From contig DYMG01000025.1 in NCBI GenBank assembly GCA_020721655.1, forward strand, positions 1 through 32,340: a DNA stretch of 32,340 nt. Direction: 5' to 3'. This stretch comes from Paludibacter propionicigenes (GTDB taxonomy: Bacteria; Bacteroidota; Bacteroidia; Bacteroidales; JAFGXI01). The notes beneath the pieces were generated by a model that was given only the letters and a program-made list of their open reading frames with translations, made no database searches and had not been told where the DNA came from. The first letter of the stretch is position 1. Each line of letters begins with the position of its first letter. Of the stretch, positions 8,275 to 16,287 are shown one piece after another. The translations under genes and the position numbers were made by a program.

Positions 8275-9183
8275 TTAGAATTTTGGTAATCCACCTCTTC
8301 CTGCGCGAAGTTTATATGTAAGGTTAACTATCATAAACATATATGCATCTTTATCTTTAGGGTCTCCACGTTGTTGTCCTCCAACTGTCCAACCTGGGTT
8401 ATCTCCATTTGACGGATCTGCTAAAAATGCGGCTTGGTCTCCTCCGGCCGCTTTTATTAAATCGTTATCGTAGTATGTTGTGCTAACATCATCAATATAA
8501 TCGGTAAAAGTTTTTCTAACACCAAATTCTAATCCAATGCTCCATTTTCTATCTAAACCGTATTTAAAGCCTACTCCGTAAGGTATTGCTACTTGTAGCC
8601 TGTGATATTTTTCCCTTACAGGGGAAACGTTTTGTCCTTCTGTACCAATTGGTTGAAGGCTTTGCCAAGCACCTGTTTGGTCTTTTCCTTTTGGATTAAA
8701 CCAAAAGCCGGCAATTCCTGCAAAGAAATAAGTGTTAAGTTTAATTCCTTTTACACCTCTAACTCTACGTAAGTTGTATCTATGCCCAACTCGTTCTTTT
8801 GTTATATGGTATTCTCCTTGTACAGCAAATTCTACTAATGGAGAGTAAAAGTTTAAATTTCTATAATTCCTATACGTTTCGGTTGTTGTTGCATCGTTTC
8901 CTCTAATCCATCCATAACTAAGCATTGCTTTTGTCGATATTTGTTCTTTTATCATATACCTGAAGCCTAAATTTAAAAGGGGGCGAGTCATAGCAAATTC
9001 AAAATCTCTTAAAAAATTAGTTCCTGTACGGTTAGCACCACCAAGTTCGCCTAAAAAATTTGTTGCTCCAACTCCGTAAAAAATTTCATATCTCATTCTT
9101 TTCCACTGGGCAGACCTTTGTGAAAAAGAGTCTAAAGCAATCAATATAATGATTAATGTAATAATTAAAACTCTTTTTGGCAT
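8275..9183 (-). CDS. DUF6089 family outer-membrane beta-barrel protein (first of three)
   Basis: A 302-residue protein with an N-terminal signal segment (MPKRVLIITLIIILIALDSFSQ) and repeated amphipathic strands, ending 'NLTYKLRAGRGGLPKF'. The segment 'EFGVRKTFTDYIDDVSTTYYDND' is typical of DUF6089. A Gly/Asp/Pro-rich loop (about residues 240-282, 'GGDQAAFLADPSNGDNPGW') precedes the last strand and is missing from the second copy; it may be an extracellular loop. I start at 9183 rather than an in-frame methionine at 9192, because the upstream TATATTTG box would put transcription start near 9193. It heads a leftward block ending at ompH. Confidence 0.82.
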   Translation of the reverse strand: MPKRVLIITLIIILIALDSFSQRSAQWKRMRYEIFYGVGATNFLGELGGANRTGTNFLRDFEFAMTRPLLNLGFRYMIKEQISTKAMLSYGWIRGNDATTTETYRNYRNLNFYSPLVEFAVQGEYHITKERVGHRYNLRRVRGVKGIKLNTYFFAGIAGFWFNPKGKDQTGAWQSLQPIGTEGQNVSPVREKYHRLQVAIPYGVGFKYGLDRKWSIGLEFGVRKTFTDYIDDVSTTYYDNDLIKAAGGDQAAFLADPSNGDNPGWTVGGQQRGDPKDKDAYMFMIVNLTYKLRAGRGGLPKF

Positions 9184-9199
9184 TATTGTCATTTTGCCA

Positions 9200-9207
9200 C
9201 AAATATA
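9200..9207 (-). promoter_or_regulatory. Promoter -7 box for the DUF6089-uppS-bamA-ompH block
   Basis: TATATTTG on the minus strand, 16 bases before the ATG at 9183. A TTTG lies upstream (9224-9221) but with a 13-base rather than 19-base spacer. The rest of the divergent spacer (9208-9374) is plain AT-rich DNA. Confidence 0.45.
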
Positions 9208-9374
9208 TAAAAATATTTTACAAACTATAGAATTGAATAAAAATAATTGTTTATAGATTATTATTTTATGATTAATTTTGTTATAATTATTGTTAGATTA
9301 AATGTTTTAAAGACAAATAAAATATTTTCATTTTTTGAATTTATATTGTAAACTTGTAAAATAAAATAAAATAC

Positions 9375-10469
9375 ATGAATAAAAACAATTATTGTGTTAT
9401 AATGGCTGGCGGAATTGGTAGCAGGTTTTGGCCTATGAGCAGAACCAAAAATCCAAAACAGTTTATTGATATTTTGGGGCTGGGTAAAACACTAATTCAG
9501 CAAACTGTTGATAGGTTTGTAAATATATGTCCTATTGAGAATATTTATATTGTTACAAACGATATATATTTTGATTTAGTAAAAGAACAGTTACCAAATA
9601 TTAAAGTTGAGCATATTTTGCTTGAGCCTTTGAGGCGTAATACGGCACCTTGTATTGCTTATGCTAATCAAAAAATATTATTGGAAAATGCAAATGCAAA
9701 TATTATAGTTGCACCATCAGACCATTTAATTATTAATGAATTAGAGTTTGAAACTGTAATAAAAAACGGTTTAGATTTTACTTCAAAAAATGATGTTTTG
9801 TTAACTTTAGGTATAAAACCAAGCAGACCAGATACTGGTTATGGTTACATTCAAATAAACACCGAAGAAAAGGTTAATTCTACAAATGAGAATTTGAAAA
9901 AAGTTAAAACTTTTACAGAAAAGCCAAACAAAGAATTGGCAGAATTTTTTATGAAAACTGGCGAATTTTTTTGGAATTCAGGTATTTTTATCTGGTCGTT
10001 AAAATCGATAAATAAATCGTTTACTAAAAATTTAAAAGATGTTAGTGCTTTGTTTGAAGAAGGTATTGGGAAATATAATACAACAGGTGAGTCGGAGTTT
10101 ATTAAAAATACATATTCAAAATGTTTAAATATTTCTATTGATTATGGTGTTATGGAAAAAGCCGATAATGTATATGTGTTAAAAGCCGATTTTGGATGGT
10201 CTGACTTAGGTACTTGGGGTGCGTTGTATGCCAATAGAGATAAAGATTTTAATGAAAATGTTACCTCATCAAAAGATATTTTAACGTACAATACAAAAAA
10301 TTGCATAATTCAACTTCCAAAAAACAAACTTGCTGTAATTCAAGGTTTAGACGATTATATTATTGTTGAATCTGACAACACATTGCTTATTTGTAAAAAG
10401 TCGGAAGAGCAAATGATAAAACAATTTGTTACAGATATTCAAGCTACTAAGGGCGATGAATTTGTATAA
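9375..10469 (+). CDS. manC: Mannose-1-phosphate guanylyltransferase
   Basis: Makes GDP-mannose from mannose-1-phosphate and GTP, feeding GDP-mannose/GDP-fucose sugars into surface polysaccharides. The 364-residue protein has the nucleotidyltransferase signature AGGIGSRFWPMSR from residue 11, the sugar-binding motif 'FTEKPN', 'FFWNSGIFIW' and the metal-binding region 'YGVMEKADNVYVLKADFGWSDLGTWG'. It lacks the C-terminal phosphomannose-isomerase cupin of the bifunctional 470-480 residue enzymes, so it is the short, single-function type. It stands alone, facing sppA, with a shared terminator immediately downstream. A TAAACTTG box (9349-9356, one mismatch from consensus) may be its promoter. Confidence 0.93.
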   Translation: MNKNNYCVIMAGGIGSRFWPMSRTKNPKQFIDILGLGKTLIQQTVDRFVNICPIENIYIVTNDIYFDLVKEQLPNIKVEHILLEPLRRNTAPCIAYANQKILLENANANIIVAPSDHLIINELEFETVIKNGLDFTSKNDVLLTLGIKPSRPDTGYGYIQINTEEKVNSTNENLKKVKTFTEKPNKELAEFFMKTGEFFWNSGIFIWSLKSINKSFTKNLKDVSALFEEGIGKYNTTGESEFIKNTYSKCLNISIDYGVMEKADNVYVLKADFGWSDLGTWGALYANRDKDFNENVTSSKDILTYNTKNCIIQLPKNKLAVIQGLDDYIIVESDNTLLICKKSEEQMIKQFVTDIQATKGDEFV

Positions 10470-10470
10470 T

Positions 10471-10499
10471 AAAAAAGGCTTCGATAAGAAGCCTTTTTT
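10471..10499. terminator. Bidirectional terminator shared by manC and sppA
   Basis: A perfect 12-bp inverted repeat AAAAAAGGCTTC / GAAGCCTTTTTT with a 5-base loop. It gives a GC core plus U-run on both strands and lies in the 39 bases between the converging stop codons. Confidence 0.93.
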
Positions 10500-10508
10500 A
10501 TTTAGTTA

Positions 10509-12284
10509 TTAGTGTATTTCTACATCAAAAGGCATTCTTGCTTGAGTTTTTCCGTTACTCTCAAGAATTTTATTTAATCTGTAATAATATTTATAAGTTA
10601 GTCCTAAATTTTTTTCTAAAATTTGAGTTTCAACTTTTCCAGATATTTCGCCCATAATTTCTTCAAAAAATTCTTTTTGTTTAGGGTATTCTACTATTCT
10701 GTAATCGTTCAGATTAGCTTTTTTTACGGCATAGTTTAAGGCTTCTGTTAGGCCGCCAAATTCGTCAATTAAACCAATTTCTAAGGCATTTGTTCCACTC
10801 CAAACTCTACCTTGTCCAATGCTGTCTATTTCGCTTGTTGTTTTGTTTCTACCTTCGGCAACGTGTCCGATAAATACGCCATAAATATCTTCTACACCTT
10901 TTTGTATTACTGCTTTTTCTTCTTCGGTCATTTTTTTATACATAGAGCCAATGTTTGCGTGTGAGTTTGTATGAACTTCGTCGGTACTAATGCCAATTTT
11001 ACCCATAAGTTCTTCTGCATTAAACATTAATCCAAATACTCCAATAGATCCGGTAATTGTGTTTTTGCTTGCAAAAATTCTATCGGCAGGGCAAGAAATG
11101 TAATATCCGCCAGAAGCGGCAACATCGCCCATAGAAACTATAACTGGTTTAGCTTTTTTTGCTAAAACAACTTCTCTCCAAATAACCTCAGATGCCAAAG
11201 CACTTCCTCCGGGAGAATTAACCCTTAAAACTATTGCTTTAACTGTAGAATCTGTTCTGGCGTCTCGAATTGCTTCAGATAATCCATCGGAACCTATTTC
11301 TTTTATTGAGCCATCGCCCATATTAATTTCTCCGCTTCCGTAAATAATTGCTATTTTATTTTTCGATAGTTTTTTATCAACGTCAATTTTTGGGGCATTT
11401 TTATATTCATTCAATGTAATAAATTCTAAATCGTCTTTTTCTTTTGTTGATGATAGCTTTCTTAGTTCATCTATTATTTCATCATAATATTTTAAGCCAT
11501 CAATTAATTTGTAATTTAGAGCATCGTTAGCATTTTGTACTTTCATAGAGTCGGCAAGTAGATTCAAATTTTCGGGACTAACTCCGCGTTTTTGACTAAT
11601 TCCATCAACAACATTTTTCCAAATAGAGCCAATATATGTCATTGTTTGTTCTTTGTTTGCTTCGCTCATTTTTGTTAGCATAAAAGGCTCAACAGCACTT
11701 TTAAATTTACCATGACGAATAATTACAGGCTCAACGCCAATTTTTTTAAGTGCATCGGTATAAAACATAACTTCGCCTCCCATACCTTTCCATTCAACCA
11801 AACCTTGTGGATTTAGGTAAATTTTATCGGCTACCGAGGCTAAATAATACGATTTTTGTGTGTAATAATCGCTGTAAGCAATTATAAATTTTTTGCTTGT
11901 TTTTTTAAATTCAATTAAAGCATTTCTTATTTCTTCAACTGTTGCCATTCCAACAGGTAAAGCATCTAATTGCAAATAAATCCCTTTAATTTGTTGGTCT
12001 TTTGCGGCTTTATTCAGTTCTTTAAGAATGTCGTTTAATCCAATTTTAGTTTCCGCTTTCATAGCCGAAAAATTGAAATTCTCGAAAGGATTGTCAGAAA
12101 CCCTATCAAAAACGCCATCTTTCAATGTTATTTTTAAAATTGAATTGTCTTTAACTGTTGTTGTTTTATCTTTTGATGAAGATACTATGCTTCCAATAAT
12201 TGCAAAAAATAGTATGAGTACTATTATTGATGTAATTAAAAATCCTACAATACTTGCTAAAGTATATTTTAAAAAGCTTTTCAT
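10509..12284 (-). CDS. sppA: Signal peptide peptidase SppA, long (67K) type
   Basis: A membrane-anchored serine/lysine protease that degrades cleaved signal peptides. At 591 residues it is the duplicated long form, with an N-terminal membrane segment at about 8-32. The predicted general base is K195 in GKFKSAVEPF (same context as the E. coli catalytic lysine) and the nucleophile is S391 in GDVAASGGYYIS. 'LRVNSPGGSALASE' forms the other part of the active site. Both halves of the tandem ClpP-like fold are therefore intact. It lies 63 bases downstream of accA on the same strand; a functional link between the two is not evident. Confidence 0.95.
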   Translation of the reverse strand: MKSFLKYTLASIVGFLITSIIVLILFFAIIGSIVSSSKDKTTTVKDNSILKITLKDGVFDRVSDNPFENFNFSAMKAETKIGLNDILKELNKAAKDQQIKGIYLQLDALPVGMATVEEIRNALIEFKKTSKKFIIAYSDYYTQKSYYLASVADKIYLNPQGLVEWKGMGGEVMFYTDALKKIGVEPVIIRHGKFKSAVEPFMLTKMSEANKEQTMTYIGSIWKNVVDGISQKRGVSPENLNLLADSMKVQNANDALNYKLIDGLKYYDEIIDELRKLSSTKEKDDLEFITLNEYKNAPKIDVDKKLSKNKIAIIYGSGEINMGDGSIKEIGSDGLSEAIRDARTDSTVKAIVLRVNSPGGSALASEVIWREVVLAKKAKPVIVSMGDVAASGGYYISCPADRIFASKNTITGSIGVFGLMFNAEELMGKIGISTDEVHTNSHANIGSMYKKMTEEEKAVIQKGVEDIYGVFIGHVAEGRNKTTSEIDSIGQGRVWSGTNALEIGLIDEFGGLTEALNYAVKKANLNDYRIVEYPKQKEFFEEIMGEISGKVETQILEKNLGLTYKYYYRLNKILESNGKTQARMPFDVEIH

Positions 12285-12347
12285 TATTAATTAGTTTTAA
12301 AATTAGTTTGGTTAAGACGATGTTTTATAAATTTAGTTACAAAATAT

Positions 12348-13301
12348 TTATTCGTTATAAACGCCAATTTTTTCAAATTTTTTTATTCGTTCTTCAAGCA
12401 AAGTTGTTTTATCTATTTCGCAAAGTATTTTCAAATGTTTTTTGATGTGAGCTTTTACTGCAGAAAATGCTTTTTGAGGGTCAACGTGTGCACCACCAAG
12501 TGGTTCTTTAATTATTGAGTCGATTAATTCGTTTTTTTTCATATCGTTTGCGGTTAATTTTAAGGCGTTTGCCGCAGTTTGTTTTTCTTCCCATGTTCGC
12601 CATAATATAGATGAGCAAGATTCTGGCGAAATAACAGAATACCAAGTATTTTCTAACATTGCAACATTGTCGCCAATTCCTATTCCTAATGCCCCGCCAG
12701 ATGCACCTTCGCCAATTATTATACAAATTATAGGCACTTTTATTCTAAACATTTCAAAAAGATTTCTGGCAATTGCTTCGCCTTGTCCTCTTTCTTCGGC
12801 TTCTATTCCAGGGAAAGCTCCGGGTGTATCAATAATTGTAACTATTGGCTTATTAAATTTTTCGGCAAGTCGCATTAAACGCAAAGCTTTTCTGTATCCT
12901 TCTGGATTTGCCATTCCAAAATTTCTGAGTTGACGCATTTTTGTATTAATCCCTTTTTGTTGACCAATAAACATAACTGTTTTTCCGTCAACATCGCCAA
13001 AGCCACCAACCATTGCTTTATCGTCTTTTACTCCTCTATCGCCATGAAGTTCTATAAATTTACCTTTTGTAATAGCATCGATATAAGCCAAGGTATATGG
13101 TCTGTCTGGATGGCGAGAAAGCTGAACCCTTTGCCAAGGGGTAAGATTTTCTTCAATTTCTTTTCTTTTATTTTTAATTTGAAGTTGTAAATCGTCTTTT
13201 GCTTTTGTTAAATCTACATTGCTTTCTTTCTCAACTTCCTCAAGTTTTTTAGCTTGTTCTAACAATATTCCAATAGGTTCTTCAAAATCTAACAAATTCA
13301 T
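12348..13301 (-). CDS. accA: Acetyl-CoA carboxylase carboxyltransferase subunit alpha
   Basis: The alpha subunit of the carboxyltransferase that, with AccD, moves CO2 from biotin to acetyl-CoA to form malonyl-CoA for fatty-acid synthesis. The 317-residue length is normal. Family hallmarks include '[21 protein letters not shown]', 'FIELHGDR', '[21 protein letters not shown]' and the oxyanion-hole loop '[15 protein letters not shown]'. The N-terminus (about 1-50) is a charged helix, as expected. accD is not next to it, as is common. A start-proximal TACCTTGC on the minus strand resembles a -7 box but is not convincing. Confidence 0.96.
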   Translation of the reverse strand: MNLLDFEEPIGILLEQAKKLEEVEKESNVDLTKAKDDLQLQIKNKRKEIEENLTPWQRVQLSRHPDRPYTLAYIDAITKGKFIELHGDRGVKDDKAMVGGFGDVDGKTVMFIGQQKGINTKMRQLRNFGMANPEGYRKALRLMRLAEKFNKPIVTIIDTPGAFPGIEAEERGQGEAIARNLFEMFRIKVPIICIIIGEGASGGALGIGIGDNVAMLENTWYSVISPESCSSILWRTWEEKQTAANALKLTANDMKKNELIDSIIKEPLGGAHVDPQKAFSAVKAHIKKHLKILCEIDKTTLLEERIKKFEKIGVYNE

Positions 13302-13433
13302 GTTTTAAAAAATTTAAAATAGGGGTGCAAGGTAAAAATAATTTGTCAAATAATTTTTTCAAATTTCAAATTAAATTTTTAATTATTACAATGCATTTAT
13401 TACTAATTGTTTAAGCGATTAAAATTATTTACA

Positions 13434-13441
13434 TAAATTTG
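13434..13441 (+). promoter_or_regulatory. Promoter -7 box for the HAD-family gene
   Basis: TAAATTTG, 18 bases before the ATG at 13460. It overlaps the alternative upstream TTG codon of the same frame, which argues for the 13460 start. No clear -33 TTTG is present. Confidence 0.5.
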
Positions 13442-13459
13442 CTAAAAAAATTAACAGCT

Positions 13460-13921
13460 ATGATTATTGAAATACCTAATAGTAATTCCATTGAAATTAA
13501 CACAATAATTTTAGATTTGAACGGCACTTTATCGATAAACGGAATAATTTCAGCAGAAACAAAATCGCTAATAAAACAACTAAAAAAATTTAATTACAAA
13601 ATAGTTTTAATATCTGGCGACATAAGAGGAAATGCCCAAAATATAGCCACCGAACTAGAAATTGATTTGCTACTTGGCAAAACAAGCGAAGAAAAAGCCG
13701 TTCAAATGCAAAATTTTGATAAAAATACAACAGCATCAATAGGTAATGCCCGTATTGATATTGGAACATTTAAAAATTCTAAACTTTCAATTGCAACATT
13801 GCAAGCAGAAGGAATACACACACAAATTTTAAAATATGTAGATATAATTGTTCCAAGTATTGAAAATGCTTTACAACTATTTTTAAACACTAAATCATTA
13901 TCGGGAACACTGAGAAAATAA
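13460..13921 (+). CDS. Small HAD-like phosphatase (soluble P-type ATPase-like, COG4087 type)
   Basis: A 153-residue protein with the core HAD motifs: motif I DLNGTL with nucleophile D19, motif II 'IVLISGD', a conserved lysine in 'SEEKA', and motif III 'SIGNARIDIGTF'. Asparagine N21 replaces the usual general-acid aspartate two residues after the nucleophile, a variation I associate with the COG4087 group, where DLNGTL is typical. No cap domain is present, so it resembles the isolated phosphorylation domain of a P-type ATPase. Substrate unknown. It has its own promoter box, and the next gene also has one, so it is probably not part of the downstream operon. Confidence 0.72.
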   Translation: MIIEIPNSNSIEINTIILDLNGTLSINGIISAETKSLIKQLKKFNYKIVLISGDIRGNAQNIATELEIDLLLGKTSEEKAVQMQNFDKNTTASIGNARIDIGTFKNSKLSIATLQAEGIHTQILKYVDIIVPSIENALQLFLNTKSLSGTLRK

Positions 13922-13925
13922 TATT

Positions 13926-13956
13926 TTTGTTTTATTTTAACAATTTTATAACTTTG
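13926..13956 (+). promoter_or_regulatory. Strong Bacteroidota promoter for the ACP operon
   Basis: TTTG (13926-13929), exactly 19 bases, then TAACTTTG (13949-13956): a full consensus match. Transcription would begin about 20 bases before the ACP start at 13982. Confidence 0.75.
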
Positions 13957-13981
13957 CAAACTATTTTTTTACAAAAAACAA

Positions 13982-14227
13982 ATGACAAAAAAAGACATAC
14001 AAGACAAAGTAGATAATTTTTTAATTGATGAGTTTGAATTAGAGCCAAGCCAAGTAAAACCAGAAGCTCTTTTAATAGACGATTTAGAAATTGAAAGCCT
14101 CGATTTTGTTGATATAGCAGTGGTTATTGAAAAAGATTTTGGCTTTAAAGTAAAGGGCGAGGAAATGGTAAATATTAGAACCCTCGACGATTTGTACAAT
14201 TATATACTAGAAAAAGTAGAAAAATAA
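13982..14227 (+). CDS. Acyl carrier protein, accessory type
   Basis: An 81-residue acidic helical protein with the phosphopantetheine site 'DLEIESLDFVDI'; the attachment serine is S39. The site reads ESLD instead of the DSLD/DSLE of the housekeeping fatty-acid ACP, and the protein differs enough from AcpP that I take it as a dedicated carrier. It is first in a tight three-gene operon. Its stop overlaps the start of the acyltransferase gene (TAATG), a classic arrangement for translational coupling of partners, which suggests that it delivers acyl chains to that enzyme. Confidence 0.88.
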   Translation: MTKKDIQDKVDNFLIDEFELEPSQVKPEALLIDDLEIESLDFVDIAVVIEKDFGFKVKGEEMVNIRTLDDLYNYILEKVEK

Positions 14228-15138
14228 TGTCTCGATGGAAAGGCAAAACCAAAGGTGGAGTTGCCGGATATAAAGTATTTATTTTTTTAATTAAAAATTT
14301 TGGAATAAAATCGGCATACTTACTATTAAATTTTGTTGCATTTTATTTTTTTTTATTTGCCAAAACAGAAAAAGCCCCAATTTACTGGTATTTTAGAAAC
14401 ATTCACAAATACAAAAAATTTAAAGCAAAACTAAGCGTTTTTAAAAATTTTCACCTTTTAGGACAATCAATAATAGATAAAGTTGCCATTCTTTCGGGGA
14501 ACAAACAATTATTTACATTTAATTTCGATGGAGAAGAATATTTACGGCAAATTGCCAAAGAAGGCAAAGGTGGTATTCTAATAGGTGCACACACTGGAAA
14601 TTGGGAAATAGCCGGACAATTATTAGAACGAATAGACACAAAAATACACATTGTAATGCTTGAAGCAGAGCACGAAAAAATAAAACATTTGCTCGACAAC
14701 GTGCTAATTAATAGAGATATGAACATAATACCTATATCTAACGATTTTTCGCACATGTTTAAAATTGCTGAAGTACTAAGTAATAATGAAATAATTGTTG
14801 TTCATGGCGATAGATTTATGCCGGGGTCTAAAAGCATAAATTTAAAATTTTTAAATTATAACGCTAATTTTCCTACAGGAATATTTTATTTAGCTGTAAA
14901 ACAACAAAAGCCAGTAGTTTTTGTTTCGGCACTAAAAGAAACATCAACGCACTATCATTTTTTTGCCACAAAACCAAAAATTTATGCAATTGATGCTAAC
15001 ATAAAAAACAGAAACAGCTTAGTAGCAGAAATTGCAACCGATTACATTAAAAATATTGAAACAATAATTAAAAAATACCCCTTACAATGGTTTAATTATT
15101 ACTATTTTTGGGATACAAAAACAGCAGAAAAAATTTAA
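14227..15138 (+). CDS. LpxL/HtrB-like lysophospholipid acyltransferase
   Basis: A 303-residue protein of the LpxL/HtrB lipid A acyltransferase superfamily. A membrane-associated N-terminal hydrophobic stretch (about 28-46) precedes the catalytic HX4E motif in 'GAHTGNWEIAG' (H122, E127). Later conserved pieces include 'VHGDRFMPGS' and 'FPTGIFYLAVK'. Such enzymes move an acyl chain from ACP to a lipid. Its start overlaps the stop of a dedicated ACP and a methyltransferase follows 11 bases downstream. That grouping resembles the acyltransferase of aryl-polyene/flexirubin pigment clusters more than the isolated housekeeping lpxL. The exact acceptor cannot be determined. Confidence 0.83.
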   Translation: MSRWKGKTKGGVAGYKVFIFLIKNFGIKSAYLLLNFVAFYFFLFAKTEKAPIYWYFRNIHKYKKFKAKLSVFKNFHLLGQSIIDKVAILSGNKQLFTFNFDGEEYLRQIAKEGKGGILIGAHTGNWEIAGQLLERIDTKIHIVMLEAEHEKIKHLLDNVLINRDMNIIPISNDFSHMFKIAEVLSNNEIIVVHGDRFMPGSKSINLKFLNYNANFPTGIFYLAVKQQKPVVFVSALKETSTHYHFFATKPKIYAIDANIKNRNSLVAEIATDYIKNIETIIKKYPLQWFNYYYFWDTKTAEKI

Positions 15139-15149
15139 AATTCAGAAAA

Positions 15150-16208
15150 ATGAAAGATTACGGTTCAGACAATAAAAAAGCAGTACAAGCAAAATTCGAC
15201 GCACAAAAATTGGCATTTGCACCAATTATGTTTCAGGCAGCTAAAGCTTTACGCGATTTTGGAATTTTAGAATACTTGCTTATAAACAAAAAAGCAAGCG
15301 TTGAAACTATTTCTAAAGACTTAAACATTTCGGTTTATGGGGTAAAAGTATTGTTAGAAGCCGGACTAAGCATAGAATTAGTTATGCTTAGAAACAACGA
15401 ATATATACTTACAAAAACAGGCTATTTTATGCTTAGCGACGAGCTAACCAGAGTAAATATGGATTTTACAAACGATGTAAATTATCTCGGATTTTTTAAA
15501 CTTCAAGAAGCTATAAAAAATGGAAAACCGGAAGGATTAAAAGTTTTTGGCAATTGGCATACTGTTTATGAAGGACTATCAGAATTGCCCGAAAAAGTTA
15601 AAGAAAGTTGGTTTGGATTCGACCATTTTTATTCAGATTACGCATTTCCCGAACTAATGGAAATAATTTTTACCGAAAACCCAGAAAATTTCTTAGACGT
15701 TGGCGGAAATACCGGAAAGTTTTCACTAAAAGCTACAGAATTTAACGAAAATGTGAAAATAACAATATTAGACCACCCAGGACAAACCAAAGTAGCTCGC
15801 GAAAACATTAAATTAGCAGGCTTAGAAAATAGAGTATCAACAATTGATGTAAATTTACTTGATAATAGCATACCTTTTCCAAAAGGATTTGATGCAATTT
15901 GGATGAGCCAATTTTTAGATTGTTTTTCGCAAGAAGAAATTATTGGACTTTTAACACGTGCATACAATGCATTAGATAGCGAAGGCTCTTTATTTATATT
16001 AGAAACCTATTGGGATATGCAAAAATACGAAGCCTCGACATATAGTTTACACGCCACATCGCTATATTTTACGGCAATAGCAAATGGAAATAGCCAAATG
16101 TATCACTCAGAAGATATGCTAAAACTAATTAGCAAAGTTGGCTTTAAAATATACAAAATACACGAAAATATAGGAGTAAGCCATACACTTATTATTTGCA
16201 AAAAATAA
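15150..16208 (+). CDS. SAM-dependent O-methyltransferase-like protein
   Basis: A 352-residue protein built like plant-type/acetylserotonin O-methyltransferases. An N-terminal winged-helix dimerisation domain (about 20-100, 'ALRDFGILEYLL...VETISKDLNISVYGVKVLLEAG') is followed by a Rossmann SAM-binding domain with motif I DVGGNTGK at about 183-190, 'ITILDHPGQ' and 'FDAIWMSQFLDCFSQEEI'. I start at 15150, 11 bases after the acyltransferase stop; an earlier in-frame ATG at 15108 would overlap that gene. As third gene of the ACP operon it may methylate a hydroxyl on the acyl or aryl product. Substrate inferred only from context. Confidence 0.78.
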   Translation: MKDYGSDNKKAVQAKFDAQKLAFAPIMFQAAKALRDFGILEYLLINKKASVETISKDLNISVYGVKVLLEAGLSIELVMLRNNEYILTKTGYFMLSDELTRVNMDFTNDVNYLGFFKLQEAIKNGKPEGLKVFGNWHTVYEGLSELPEKVKESWFGFDHFYSDYAFPELMEIIFTENPENFLDVGGNTGKFSLKATEFNENVKITILDHPGQTKVARENIKLAGLENRVSTIDVNLLDNSIPFPKGFDAIWMSQFLDCFSQEEIIGLLTRAYNALDSEGSLFILETYWDMQKYEASTYSLHATSLYFTAIANGNSQMYHSEDMLKLISKVGFKIYKIHENIGVSHTLIICKK

Positions 16209-16241
16209 AAAAAATAAAATACTTTTTTTAAAAAAAAATAT

Positions 16242-16249
16242 TATCTTCG
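16242..16249 (+). promoter_or_regulatory. Possible -7 box for the T9SS cargo gene
   Basis: TATCTTCG, one mismatch from TAnnTTTG, 38 bases before the ATG at 16288 in a spacer of A and T runs. Tentative. Confidence 0.35.
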
Positions 16250-16287
16250 TAGCGTTAAACTTTTTATAAATTTAAACTCTTTTAATA

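Noticed and set aside
13302-13459. Riboswitch or small RNA in the accA/HAD divergent spacer
   Set aside because: Only A/T runs and weak promoter boxes are seen; no stable stem or conserved aptamer pattern.
14451-14756. Minus-strand reading frame of 101 codons inside the acyltransferase gene
   Set aside because: Antisense to the conserved catalytic region of the LpxL-like enzyme; Ser/Ile/Cys-rich with no domain.
15638-15967. Minus-strand reading frame of 109 codons inside the methyltransferase gene
   Set aside because: Antisense to the SAM-binding domain; no recognisable protein features.
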